From: Oscillospiraceae bacterium
GTDB taxonomy: Bacteria > Bacillota > Clostridia > Oscillospirales > Ruminococcaceae
Length of the DNA: 5,105 nt
Reading direction: 5' to 3'
Assembly: GCA_009776345.1 (NCBI GenBank)
Contig: WRLS01000149.1
Span: forward strand, 1 to 5,105
Part shown: positions 1 through 5,087 of the stretch, piece by piece
Layout: each line of letters opens with the position of its first letter
How positions within the stretch are numbered: the stretch's first letter is position 1
Program-made: the position numbers and the translations under genes
The notes under the pieces: generated by a model
Seen by the model: the letters and a program-made list of their open reading frames with translations, nothing else
The model's database searches: none
Told to the model about the DNA's origin: nothing

Positions 1-85
1 GTGTGGGGGAGGGGGGGCCGGGGCTCCCCCGGGGGTTTTTCCTTTTTGGCGGGGAAAAAAAAGAGCCCCCGCGGCTTGAGCGGTG
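1..85. repeat. G-rich, hairpin-forming left end of window
   Basis: No gene is visible here. G runs at 5-9, 11-17, 20-23 and 31-35 make a plus-strand G-quadruplex candidate. CCGGGG (18-23) can pair with CCCCGG (27-32), and the T run at 36-40 follows closely, so this could be the end of an upstream transcript. A larger fold is also possible: GGGGCTC (20-26) pairs with GAGCCCC (63-69), with TTTTTCC (36-42) and GGAAAAA (53-59) inside it. The CTTTTTGGCGG core followed by an A run resembles the reverse complement of the repeat at 4981-5087, so this may be a diverged inverted copy of that element. The relationship is judged by eye and is tentative. Confidence 0.4.
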
Positions 86-116
86 AAAAATAACCGTAAA
101 TGAAATCGTGTTAAAA

Positions 117-180
117 CCACCCCGGCGCTCCGCGCCACCCCTCCAAGGAGGGGAATTTCGGGCGGGAAAAACCCGGAATT
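117..180 (+). repeat. REP-like two-hairpin repeat module (unit 1) plus adjoining hairpin
   Basis: Stem 1 is GGCGC (124-128) with GCGCC (132-136) and a 3-nt loop. Stem 2 is CCCCTCC (138-144) with GGAGGGG (147-153) and an AA loop. Immediately downstream AATTTCGGG (154-162) pairs with CCCGGAATT (172-180) with one mismatch. The layout of CACCC, stem 1, CCACCC and an A-looped CTC/GAG stem matches the units at 2333-2388 and 2446-2503, although the stem sequences differ. Modules of this kind are typical of dispersed, non-coding REP-like elements. It lies in the 5' leader region of the M23 gene, so it could affect that mRNA, but no role can be shown from sequence. Confidence 0.6.
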
Positions 181-214
181 ACAAGCTTCTTCCTTTCCTA
201 ACTTCTAATTTCTA
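181..214 (+). repeat. Decayed half copy of the 109-bp heptad repeat
   Basis: This stretch aligns without gaps to the right arm of the repeat at 2509-2617 (from position 2563), with 27 of 34 bases identical. The CCT/TCT trinucleotides at 197, 204 and 211 keep the same 7-bp phase as the CCT series in the intact copies. No matching left arm is seen upstream, so it is either a truncated copy or a remnant. It ends just before the ribosome binding site of the M23 gene. Confidence 0.5.
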
Positions 215-216
215 TC

Positions 217-221
217 GGAGG
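217..221 (+). promoter_or_regulatory. Ribosome binding site of the M23 peptidase gene
   Basis: GGAGG lies 8 nt before the ATG at 230 and supports that start over in-frame alternatives. No convincing sigma-70 promoter was found between 1 and 216. A TTGAGC at 76-81 has no good -10 partner at normal spacing. Confidence 0.8.
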
Positions 222-229
222 TCCCTCTT

Positions 230-1282
230 ATGCGTCTATTTACCTGTTTGCTTGCCTGTGTTATATTTTTTACAACAGCGGGCGTTAATGTAATGGCTGA
301 TGATACCGAAAATAAGCCCGGTGCGGATTATATAAAATGGGTTGATTTTGACATCCCTGCGGGGGCGCTCGGGAAAGCGATGGACATTGATATAAAAACA
401 TATGACAGCGGAAGCCATATAAGCTGGATAGAAACCCTCGCGGTTCTCGGCACAAAATACGGCGGGGAATGGAAAAAATATAAAGCGTCCGACATGGACA
501 AAATATCGCAGAGGCTCGGCGAAAACGAAACCCCGGAGCAGATTCTTGAGGGCTATGAAAACTACAGCTATTTTTATGGGGCGTACAGCGCGGTGCTTTC
601 GGGTTTCCTTGGCGAATACGAAAAAGAAGCCCCCGACAAAGAAAACCCCGGGGGCAAAATTCTGAAAAGCGGGTACGGGCTGAAGGCGTATTCGCCGATC
701 GCGGAGGGCTTTCACTTCAGCCATTACCGGGATTTCGGCGCGTCAAGGGGATATGGCTACAGGCGCAGCCACCTGGGCAACGATTTGTGCGGCTCTGTCG
801 GTACGCCGATTACCGCGGTTGAGGCCGGGACCGTCGAGGAGATGGGATGGAACAAATACGGCGGCTGGCGCATAGGCATACGCAGCTTTGACCAAAAGCG
901 GTATTATTATTATGCTCACCTGCGCAAAGGGCATCCCTATGCCCAAAATATAAAAATCGGCGACGAAATACAAGCCGGTACGGTAATCGGCTATATGGGC
1001 ATGACGGGCTATTCCGAAAAAGAAGATGTAAACAATATGAAGATACCGCATCTGCACTTCGGGCTGCAGCTTATTTTTGACGAAAGCCAAAAGGACGGGG
1101 ACAACCAGATCTGGGTGGATGTTTACCAGCTGGTGGAGCTGTTGCAGCGCAACCGCGCAACGGTGGAGCGCACAGAGCCGTCCAAAGAATATGTGCGCAA
1201 ATATAATTTGTATGATGAGAGGTTCCCTAATCCCCAAAGAGCGCCGCGGAAAGATACCGCTCCCCTGTATCCGGCAGGATAA
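230..1282 (+). CDS. Secreted M23-family zinc metallopeptidase (peptidoglycan hydrolase-like)
   Basis: This 350-residue protein is predicted to be exported and to cleave peptide bonds in cell-wall peptidoglycan, as LytM/lysostaphin-type M23 enzymes do. Residues 1-23 look like a Sec signal peptide: Arg2, a hydrophobic core, and a likely cut after Val-Met-Ala at 23. Residues 25-150 form an alpha-rich N-terminal region with no motif I can name. The M23 domain spans about 152-305. By analogy with LytM, His181, Asp185 (HxxxD) and His276 are the zinc ligands, and His230 (YYYYAHL) and His274 (HLHFG) are the catalytic histidines. All are present, so the enzyme should be active. The SpoIIQ-type degenerate site is not seen. 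The start is supported by GGAGG 8 nt upstream. The 3' end runs convergently 56 bp into cysK, so residues 333-350 are encoded opposite the conserved cysK C-terminus and may be a recent extension. Cleavage specificity cannot be read from the sequence. Confidence 0.9.
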   Translation: MRLFTCLLACVIFFTTAGVNVMADDTENKPGADYIKWVDFDIPAGALGKAMDIDIKTYDSGSHISWIETLAVLGTKYGGEWKKYKASDMDKISQRLGENETPEQILEGYENYSYFYGAYSAVLSGFLGEYEKEAPDKENPGGKILKSGYGLKAYSPIAEGFHFSHYRDFGASRGYGYRRSHLGNDLCGSVGTPITAVEAGTVEEMGWNKYGGWRIGIRSFDQKRYYYYAHLRKGHPYAQNIKIGDEIQAGTVIGYMGMTGYSEKEDVNNMKIPHLHFGLQLIFDESQKDGDNQIWVDVYQLVELLQRNRATVERTEPSKEYVRKYNLYDERFPNPQRAPRKDTAPLYPAG

Positions 1283-2159
1283 CGGCAATAGTTTTGCCCG
1301 CGTTTTCCGTGCGTATTGCGGCCTGCATGGCCGCCCAAAGCGCCGCGCCCGAGGATATGCCGACAAGCAGTCCCTCTGTTTTGGCGATATCGCGCGCCGA
1401 TTTAAAAGCATCCTCATTTTTCACCGTAATAATTTCGTCATACACGCCTGTGTTCAGGGTTTCGGGGATAAAACCCGCGCCGATGCCCTGGATTTTATGC
1501 GGCCCCGCTTTCCCCTCTGAGAGCATCGGGGAGTCGTATGGCTCCGCCGCTATTACTTTTATATCCGGGTTTTGTGATTTTAGGTATTCGCCTGCGCCGG
1601 TTATAGTTCCGCCTGTGCCAACCCCGGCAACGAAAATATCTAAACTGCCTTCAGTGGCTTCCCATATTTCGGGGCCGGTGGTTTCGCGGTGGGCGCGCGG
1701 GTTGGCGGGGTTTGTAAACTGCCCCGGGATAAAAGCGCCCGGTATTTCCCGCGCAAGCTCCTCGGCTTTTTCTATAGCGCCTTTCATCCCCTTCGCGCCC
1801 GGTGTCAGTACAAGCTCCGCGCCGTAGGCTTGCATCAGCTTGCGGCGTTCTATGCTCATGGTTTCGGGCATTGCTATGATAATCCGATAGCCGCGCGCCG
1901 CCGCGATGGATGCCAGCCCGATGCCGGTATTGCCGCTTGTAGGCTCGATGATAACAGAGCCGTGGGTGAGCTTGCCGCTATTTTCCGCGTCCTCTATCAT
2001 GGCTTTTGCGATACGGTCCTTTACGCTGCCTGCGGGGTTCATGTACTCGAGCTTTCCGAGCAGTGTCCCGGAAAAGCCGTGTTTTTGCGCATACCTGCGC
2101 AGTTCCAGCAGCGGCGTATTTCCGATAAGGCCGGTTATGCTTTTTGTGATATTCATCAT
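1227..2159 (-). CDS. cysK: Cysteine synthase A (O-acetylserine sulfhydrylase)
   Basis: This cytoplasmic PLP enzyme makes L-cysteine and acetate from O-acetyl-L-serine and sulfide, the last step of cysteine synthesis. The 310 residues match the usual CysK length and there is no CBS-domain tail. Visible motifs are NPAGSVKDR (41-49) with the PLP lysine at Lys47, the substrate-binding PTSGNTG loop (73-79), the PLP-phosphate GTGGT loop (181-185), HKIQGIG (221-227), SSGAA (269-273) with the serine facing the PLP ring nitrogen, and PDTGERYLS near the C-terminus. Two ATGs lie in tandem. The AGGAGGG site is 4 nt from the first (2159) and 7 nt from the second (2156), so Met2 may be the true start. No serine acetyltransferase gene is nearby and the gene appears to be transcribed alone. 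Its 3' end overlaps the M23 gene by 56 bp on the opposite strand. CysM or a related beta-synthase is possible but less likely. Confidence 0.93.
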   Translation of the reverse strand: MMNITKSITGLIGNTPLLELRRYAQKHGFSGTLLGKLEYMNPAGSVKDRIAKAMIEDAENSGKLTHGSVIIEPTSGNTGIGLASIAAARGYRIIIAMPETMSIERRKLMQAYGAELVLTPGAKGMKGAIEKAEELAREIPGAFIPGQFTNPANPRAHRETTGPEIWEATEGSLDIFVAGVGTGGTITGAGEYLKSQNPDIKVIAAEPYDSPMLSEGKAGPHKIQGIGAGFIPETLNTGVYDEIITVKNEDAFKSARDIAKTEGLLVGISSGAALWAAMQAAIRTENAGKTIAVILPDTGERYLSAALFGD

Positions 2160-2163
2160 AATT

Positions 2164-2170
2164 CCCTCCT
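2164..2170 (-). promoter_or_regulatory. Ribosome binding site of cysK
   Basis: On the minus strand this reads AGGAGGG, nearly a perfect anti-Shine-Dalgarno match. It is 4 nt from the ATG at 2159 and 7 nt from the in-frame ATG at 2156. The longer spacing is nearer the optimum, which favours the second Met. Confidence 0.8.
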
Positions 2171-2181
2171 GTTGGGTTTAA

Positions 2182-2209
2182 TTTATACTATTATACTATG
2201 ATTAGTAAA
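2182..2209 (-). promoter_or_regulatory. Candidate sigma-70/SigA promoter of cysK with tandem 8-bp repeat
   Basis: On the minus strand TTTACT (2209-2204, four of six matches to TTGACA) is followed after 16 bp by TATAAA (2187-2182, five of six matches to TATAAT). A perfect TATAAT at 2195-2190 is an alternative -10, but it lacks a -35 at normal spacing. ATAGTATA occurs twice in exact tandem (2199-2192 and 2191-2184) across the -10 region, which might be an operator. The implied leader is only about 20-25 nt, too short for a T-box or SAM riboswitch. This is a sequence-based guess. Confidence 0.45.
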
Positions 2210-2218
2210 GAACTTTTT

Positions 2219-2327
2219 CCTTCGGCAGGTTTTTAGGATTTAGGTTATAGGTTTTAGGATAAGGACGGTGCGGCAAGTTTCTTCCCTTCCTGAATCCTGA
2301 ATCCTAAAACCTAACTCCTGCCGAAGG
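2219..2327. repeat. 109-bp heptad-periodic palindromic repeat, copy A
   Basis: The copy is bounded by a perfect 11-bp inverted repeat, CCTTCGGCAGG (2219-2229) and CCTGCCGAAGG (2317-2327). AGG recurs in the left arm at 2227, 2235, 2242, 2249, 2256 and 2262. CCT recurs in the right arm at 2289, 2296, 2303, 2310 and 2317, exactly every 7 bp. The two arms are therefore imperfect inverted copies of a degenerate TTTAGGA-like heptamer array. The repeat lies about 10 bp beyond the candidate -35 of cysK. It shares 100 of 109 bases with copy B in the same orientation. No open reading frame of interest lies within it. Confidence 0.85.
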
Positions 2328-2508
2328 CAAAACACCCGGCTTCAAAGCGGCAAGACGCTTTGAAGCCACCCTCTTTAAAAAAGAGGGTACGTCCTACGGT
2401 TGTTTTGTGCTTTTTATTTGAAAGAATAAATCTTGTTGTAGCCTTACCCTCTTTTTTAAAGAGGGTGGCGCAAAGTCGAATTTATTCGGCTTTGTGACGG
2501 GTGTTTTG
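2328..2508. repeat. 181-bp inverted pair of REP-like two-hairpin units (BIME-like)
   Basis: The ends CAAAACACCCG (2328-2338) and CGGGTGTTTTG (2498-2508) are perfect inverted repeats. The left unit has a perfect 12-bp stem (2338-2349 with 2356-2367, 6-nt loop) and then ACCCTCTTT (2368-2376) paired with AAAGAGGGT (2380-2388). The right unit is its mirror: ACCCTCTTT (2446-2454) with AAAGAGGGT (2458-2466), then an imperfect 14-bp stem (2467-2480 with 2485-2498, 4-nt loop). The 57-bp spacer (2389-2445) shows no gene. Two oppositely facing hairpin units resemble the BIMEs formed by REP sequences, which in other bacteria are moved by RAYT-type IS200/IS605 transposases. None is encoded here. The stems lack the U tract of an intrinsic terminator, so a terminator role for the hydratase transcript is possible but not supported. 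Confidence 0.8.
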
Positions 2509-2617
2509 CCTTTGGCAGGTTTTTAGGATTTAGGTTATAGGTTTTAGGATAAGGACGAAGCGACAAGTTTCTTCCCTTCCTAAATCCTCAATCCTAAAGC
2601 CTTAATCCTGCCGAAGG
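2509..2617. repeat. 109-bp heptad-periodic palindromic repeat, copy B
   Basis: This is the second, same-orientation copy of the repeat at 2219-2327. It has the same length and differs at nine positions, mostly in the centre and right arm. About 44 bases of the left arm are identical in the two copies. Its ends are CCTTTGGCAGG (one change from copy A) and CCTGCCGAAGG. CCT recurs at 2579, 2586, 2593, 2600 and 2607, exactly 7 bp apart. Its last base adjoins the stop codon of the hydratase gene (2618-2620 on the minus strand). Confidence 0.85.
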
Positions 2618-4897
2618 CTACGCATTACGGTAATAATTTATCAAACAGCCGTCCAAAATAATCTGCCGTTCATCGTCCGTAAGCCCGGAAAGCTTTAGTG
2701 TAACCGGGCATTTGCCCAAAATATACGCGGGGATTTCATCCCGTTTGCTTTCCACCGCGGCGCGGATATCGGGGATGAAGATGCTGTCGCCTTCAGTGAA
2801 TGGGGCGTCTTCGTCTAAAATAAACGGCAGCATCCCCCAGTTGATTAGGTTGGAGCGGTAGCGCTTCGTGGCGTATTCCCGCGCGATATTGGCGAGCGTG
2901 CCCAGCACCTTTTGGCAGGACGCGGCCTGTTCGCGGGCGGAGCCGTCCCCGGGCTTTACCGCGTAAACTACGCTGCCGATGCCGGTTTCTGTGATATTCA
3001 GCCCGCTGTAGATTTTTTGAGCCATCTCAAATTCTGCCTTCAGCGCAGGGTCGGAAAGCGGATCACCGCCGCTTTCGCGGAGCTTTTCGGGGGCGGCAGC
3101 GGCCTTTGCGCGGGCGACGTATCCGGGGTCCCTGCGGGATAATGTAAACTCTGCAAGGCGCATGGGGTTGGAGCGGAAGCTGGAGGTTTCGCCGGAGGGG
3201 ATAAGCTCGTCCGTTGTTGTGACGGGGTCGGTGATGAAGGACGCGACGCGCAAAATCAAATGCTCAGCCAGCGGCGGCATCGGCGGCCAGTCCGCAATGC
3301 CCGGCCCCAACGTGAGCGGAAGCTCGGTTTGCGGATTGCCGCTGCCATTGTAGCAGCGGTTTTCGTAGACTTTGCTGTCGAAGAAATATTTGGGGGAGCT
3401 GTAAGCGATGTCAATATCCGCGGCGGAGGTCAGCGCGCCGCCGTTTCTTGCGGTGGCGGCAATGCTTCTCGCGTCCATTAGGGCGACGCTTGCAAGCTGG
3501 CCTTCGCCGGGTTTTGAGCCTTCGCGGCTCGGGAAATTGCGTGTTGCGTGGCGGATTGATAAAGCGTTGTTCGCGGGGACATCCCCCGCGCCGAAGCACG
3601 GCCCGCAAAACGCCGACCGTATGCTCGCCCCGCAAGTCATAAGGTCTGCGATCGCGCCGCTTTTCACAAGCTCGAGAAATACAGGCTGGCTGGAGGGGTA
3701 GACGCTGAGGGCAAGCTCATCCGCGCCGGTGGAGCGGCCGCGCAGGATATCGGCGGCGGCGCAAATGTTTTCAAACGTGCCGCCCGCGCATCCCGCAATT
3801 ACGCATTGCTGTACATACAGCTTGCCGCCTTTAATTTTATCGTGCAGGGTAAAACGCCCGGGCGCAAGCCCCAGCCGCGACTGTCCGTCTTTTTCTACAG
3901 CGGTGAGGATATCATCGGGGCTTTCACTTAGCTCGCGGATTGTATATACATTGCTTGGATGGAAGGGCATTGCAATCATTGGCTCTACCTTAGAAAGGTC
4001 GATATCCACAAGGCCGTCATACAGGGCGATACCGCCGGGCTTCATCTCACGGTAAAAATCGGGGCGGCCGTGGGTTTCGTAGTATTCGCGGATTACATCA
4101 TCCGTTTCCCAGATAGAGGAAAGGCAGGCGGTTTCGGTGGTCATTACGTCTATGCCAAGCCGGTAGTCGGCGCTGAGTGAGGCAATGCCGTCCCCGATAA
4201 ACTCAAGCACTTTATTTTTTACACAGCCGTCATCAAACACCGCGCCGATTAAAGCCAGCGCAACATCCTGCGGCCCGACACCCGGGCGGGGTTTTCCAGA
4301 AAGGCGTACAGCGACGACTCCGGGCATATCTATATCGTATGTGCGGCCAAGGAGCTGTTTTACAAGCTCGGGGCCGCCTTCCCCGACAGCCATTGTCCCC
4401 AGCGGGCCGTAGCGCGTATGGGAATCGGAGCCTAAAATCATCCTGCCGCAGCCGGATTGCATCTCGCGCATATACTGGTGTATGACCGCTTGGTGCGCGG
4501 GGACATAGATGCCGCCGTATTTTTTCGCGGCGGAAAGCCCGAACATATGGTCATCCTCGTTGATTGTGCCGCCCACGGCGCATAAGCTGTTATGGCAGTT
4601 TGTCAGCACATATGGCAGCGGGAAGCGCTCCAGCCCGCTTGCGCGCGCGGTTTGGATGATGCCGACATAGGTGATGTCGTGCGAAGCCATGGCGTCGAAT
4701 TTTACTTTAAGCGCGGACATATCGCCGGAGGTATTGTGCTTTTCTAAAATAGAATAGGCGATTGTGTTTTTCATTGCCGCCGCGCGGTCCGGCGTAACGC
4801 CGGTTTTATTTTTGATTATCGCGGGGGCATCGGGGCTGTCCGGGACGGCGTCCCGCGCGCCGAGGATGTAGACAGGTGTTTTTGTTACGGTTATCAT
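2618..4897 (-). CDS. Aconitase-superfamily hydratase, YbhJ-like, substrate unknown
   Basis: The 759 residues cover the full aconitase fold and match the roughly 750-residue YbhJ hydratase family. Members are presumed to be cytoplasmic [4Fe-4S] hydro-lyases, but I know of no established substrate. Cys370 (AGCAGG) and Cys431/Cys434 (CGPC) match the three cluster ligands of aconitase. Also visible are VIHQ (His140), DSH (158-160), Glu255, RNFPSRE (453-459), TTDELIPSG at the start of the swivel-domain region (561-569), GDGSARE (650-656, with Ser653 and Arg655 matching the catalytic Ser and Arg of GSSRE) and YRSNLINWGMLPF (679-691). By-eye alignment to mitochondrial aconitase suggests changes at pocket positions: the DH pair near 101-103, Asn258 to Val251, Asn446 to Thr452, and the second Ser of GSSRE to Ala654. 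It is therefore probably not the housekeeping aconitase, though that role is not excluded. TGGAG 8 nt upstream supports the ATG start. No partner gene lies beside it and repeat copy B adjoins its stop. Confidence 0.88.
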   Translation of the reverse strand: MITVTKTPVYILGARDAVPDSPDAPAIIKNKTGVTPDRAAAMKNTIAYSILEKHNTSGDMSALKVKFDAMASHDITYVGIIQTARASGLERFPLPYVLTNCHNSLCAVGGTINEDDHMFGLSAAKKYGGIYVPAHQAVIHQYMREMQSGCGRMILGSDSHTRYGPLGTMAVGEGGPELVKQLLGRTYDIDMPGVVAVRLSGKPRPGVGPQDVALALIGAVFDDGCVKNKVLEFIGDGIASLSADYRLGIDVMTTETACLSSIWETDDVIREYYETHGRPDFYREMKPGGIALYDGLVDIDLSKVEPMIAMPFHPSNVYTIRELSESPDDILTAVEKDGQSRLGLAPGRFTLHDKIKGGKLYVQQCVIAGCAGGTFENICAAADILRGRSTGADELALSVYPSSQPVFLELVKSGAIADLMTCGASIRSAFCGPCFGAGDVPANNALSIRHATRNFPSREGSKPGEGQLASVALMDARSIAATARNGGALTSAADIDIAYSSPKYFFDSKVYENRCYNGSGNPQTELPLTLGPGIADWPPMPPLAEHLILRVASFITDPVTTTDELIPSGETSSFRSNPMRLAEFTLSRRDPGYVARAKAAAAPEKLRESGGDPLSDPALKAEFEMAQKIYSGLNITETGIGSVVYAVKPGDGSAREQAASCQKVLGTLANIAREYATKRYRSNLINWGMLPFILDEDAPFTEGDSIFIPDIRAAVESKRDEIPAYILGKCPVTLKLSGLTDDERQIILDGCLINYYRNA

Positions 4898-4905
4898 GGT
4901 GTGAT

Positions 4906-4910
4906 CTCCA
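4906..4910 (-). promoter_or_regulatory. Ribosome binding site of the hydratase gene
   Basis: On the minus strand TGGAG lies 8 nt before the ATG at 4897, which supports this start. Upstream, TTAAAT near 4930-4935 is only a four-of-six -10 match with no good -35, so no promoter is called. Confidence 0.7.
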
Positions 4911-4959
4911 ATCGTTGAAAATGAGGGTTATTTAATGTGAGTTTTGCGGTTGGGCAGCA

Positions 4960-5015
4960 GCGCGCTTCGCACGCAATCACTTACTTTCTTTTTGCACCGC
5001 CAAAAAGAAAGTAAC
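4960..5015. repeat. Perfect 14-bp inverted repeat with neighbouring GC hairpin
   Basis: TTACTTTCTTTTTG (4981-4994) and CAAAAAGAAAGTAA (5001-5014) are perfect inverted repeats around a 6-nt loop. Next to them GCGCGC (4960-4965) can pair with GCACGC (4969-4974) with one wobble or mismatch. This TTACTTTCTTTTTG hairpin followed by AAAGAAAAACGCGGC looks like a dispersed intergenic repeat seen in many bacterial genomes (from memory, not searched). Read on the minus strand, it lies in the upstream region of the hydratase gene. The stem ends in an A/T tract and could also terminate transcription coming from outside the window. Confidence 0.65.
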
Positions 5016-5033
5016 AAAGAAAAACGCGGCTCA

Positions 5034-5087
5034 GGGGGCTGGGGGCCGCTGCCCCCGCTCGCCCCCTAAGAACCCCCGCGACCCCCC
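5034..5087. repeat. GC-rich tail with hairpin and minus-strand G-quadruplex motif
   Basis: GGGGGC (5041-5046) pairs with GCCCCC (5051-5056) across a 4-nt loop. C runs at 5052-5056, 5062-5066, 5073-5077 and 5082-5087, separated by 5, 6 and 4 nt, give a strong G-quadruplex candidate on the minus strand. No gene is seen between 4898 and 5105. The stretch is probably part of the same repeat as the inverted repeat at 4981-5014. Confidence 0.5.

Noticed and set aside
245..259. Lipobox-like LLAC at residues 7-10 of the M23 protein
   Set aside because: Only nine residues precede the cysteine, too few for a normal lipoprotein signal. The hydrophobic stretch continues past it to a good signal-peptidase I site at Val-Met-Ala (21-23).
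108..293. 61-codon plus-strand open frame in the leader, overlapping the M23 start
   Set aside because: It runs through the REP-like hairpins and the repeat remnant, has no ribosome binding site, and overlaps the signal-peptide region of the well-supported M23 gene in another frame.
743..1417. 224-codon minus-strand open frame opposite the M23 gene
   Set aside because: It is the antisense shadow of the M23 catalytic region and the end of cysK. It shows no recognisable motif and no Shine-Dalgarno.
1294..1827. Long plus-strand open frames opposite cysK, also at 1689-2201
   Set aside because: They are antisense to the conserved PLP-enzyme gene, low in complexity and rich in Ser, Pro and Ala, as expected from a GC-rich shadow frame.
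2160..2230. T-box or SAM riboswitch controlling cysK
   Set aside because: The candidate promoter leaves only a very short leader, and no T-box sequence, terminator pair or SAM-riboswitch core is visible.
2368..2466. Intrinsic terminators at the two ACCCTCTTT/AAAGAGGGT hairpins
   Set aside because: Neither stem is followed by a U tract on either strand, and the same hairpin appears as part of a repeat module, so a repeat is the better explanation.
2219..2617. Possible CRISPR array because of repeated segments
   Set aside because: There are only two long copies, each palindromic with internal 7-bp periodicity. There is no regular repeat-spacer pattern of CRISPR size and no cas gene.
3408..4055. 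Several plus-strand open frames opposite the hydratase gene
   Set aside because: All lie inside the 759-residue hydratase, which carries clear family motifs along its whole length.
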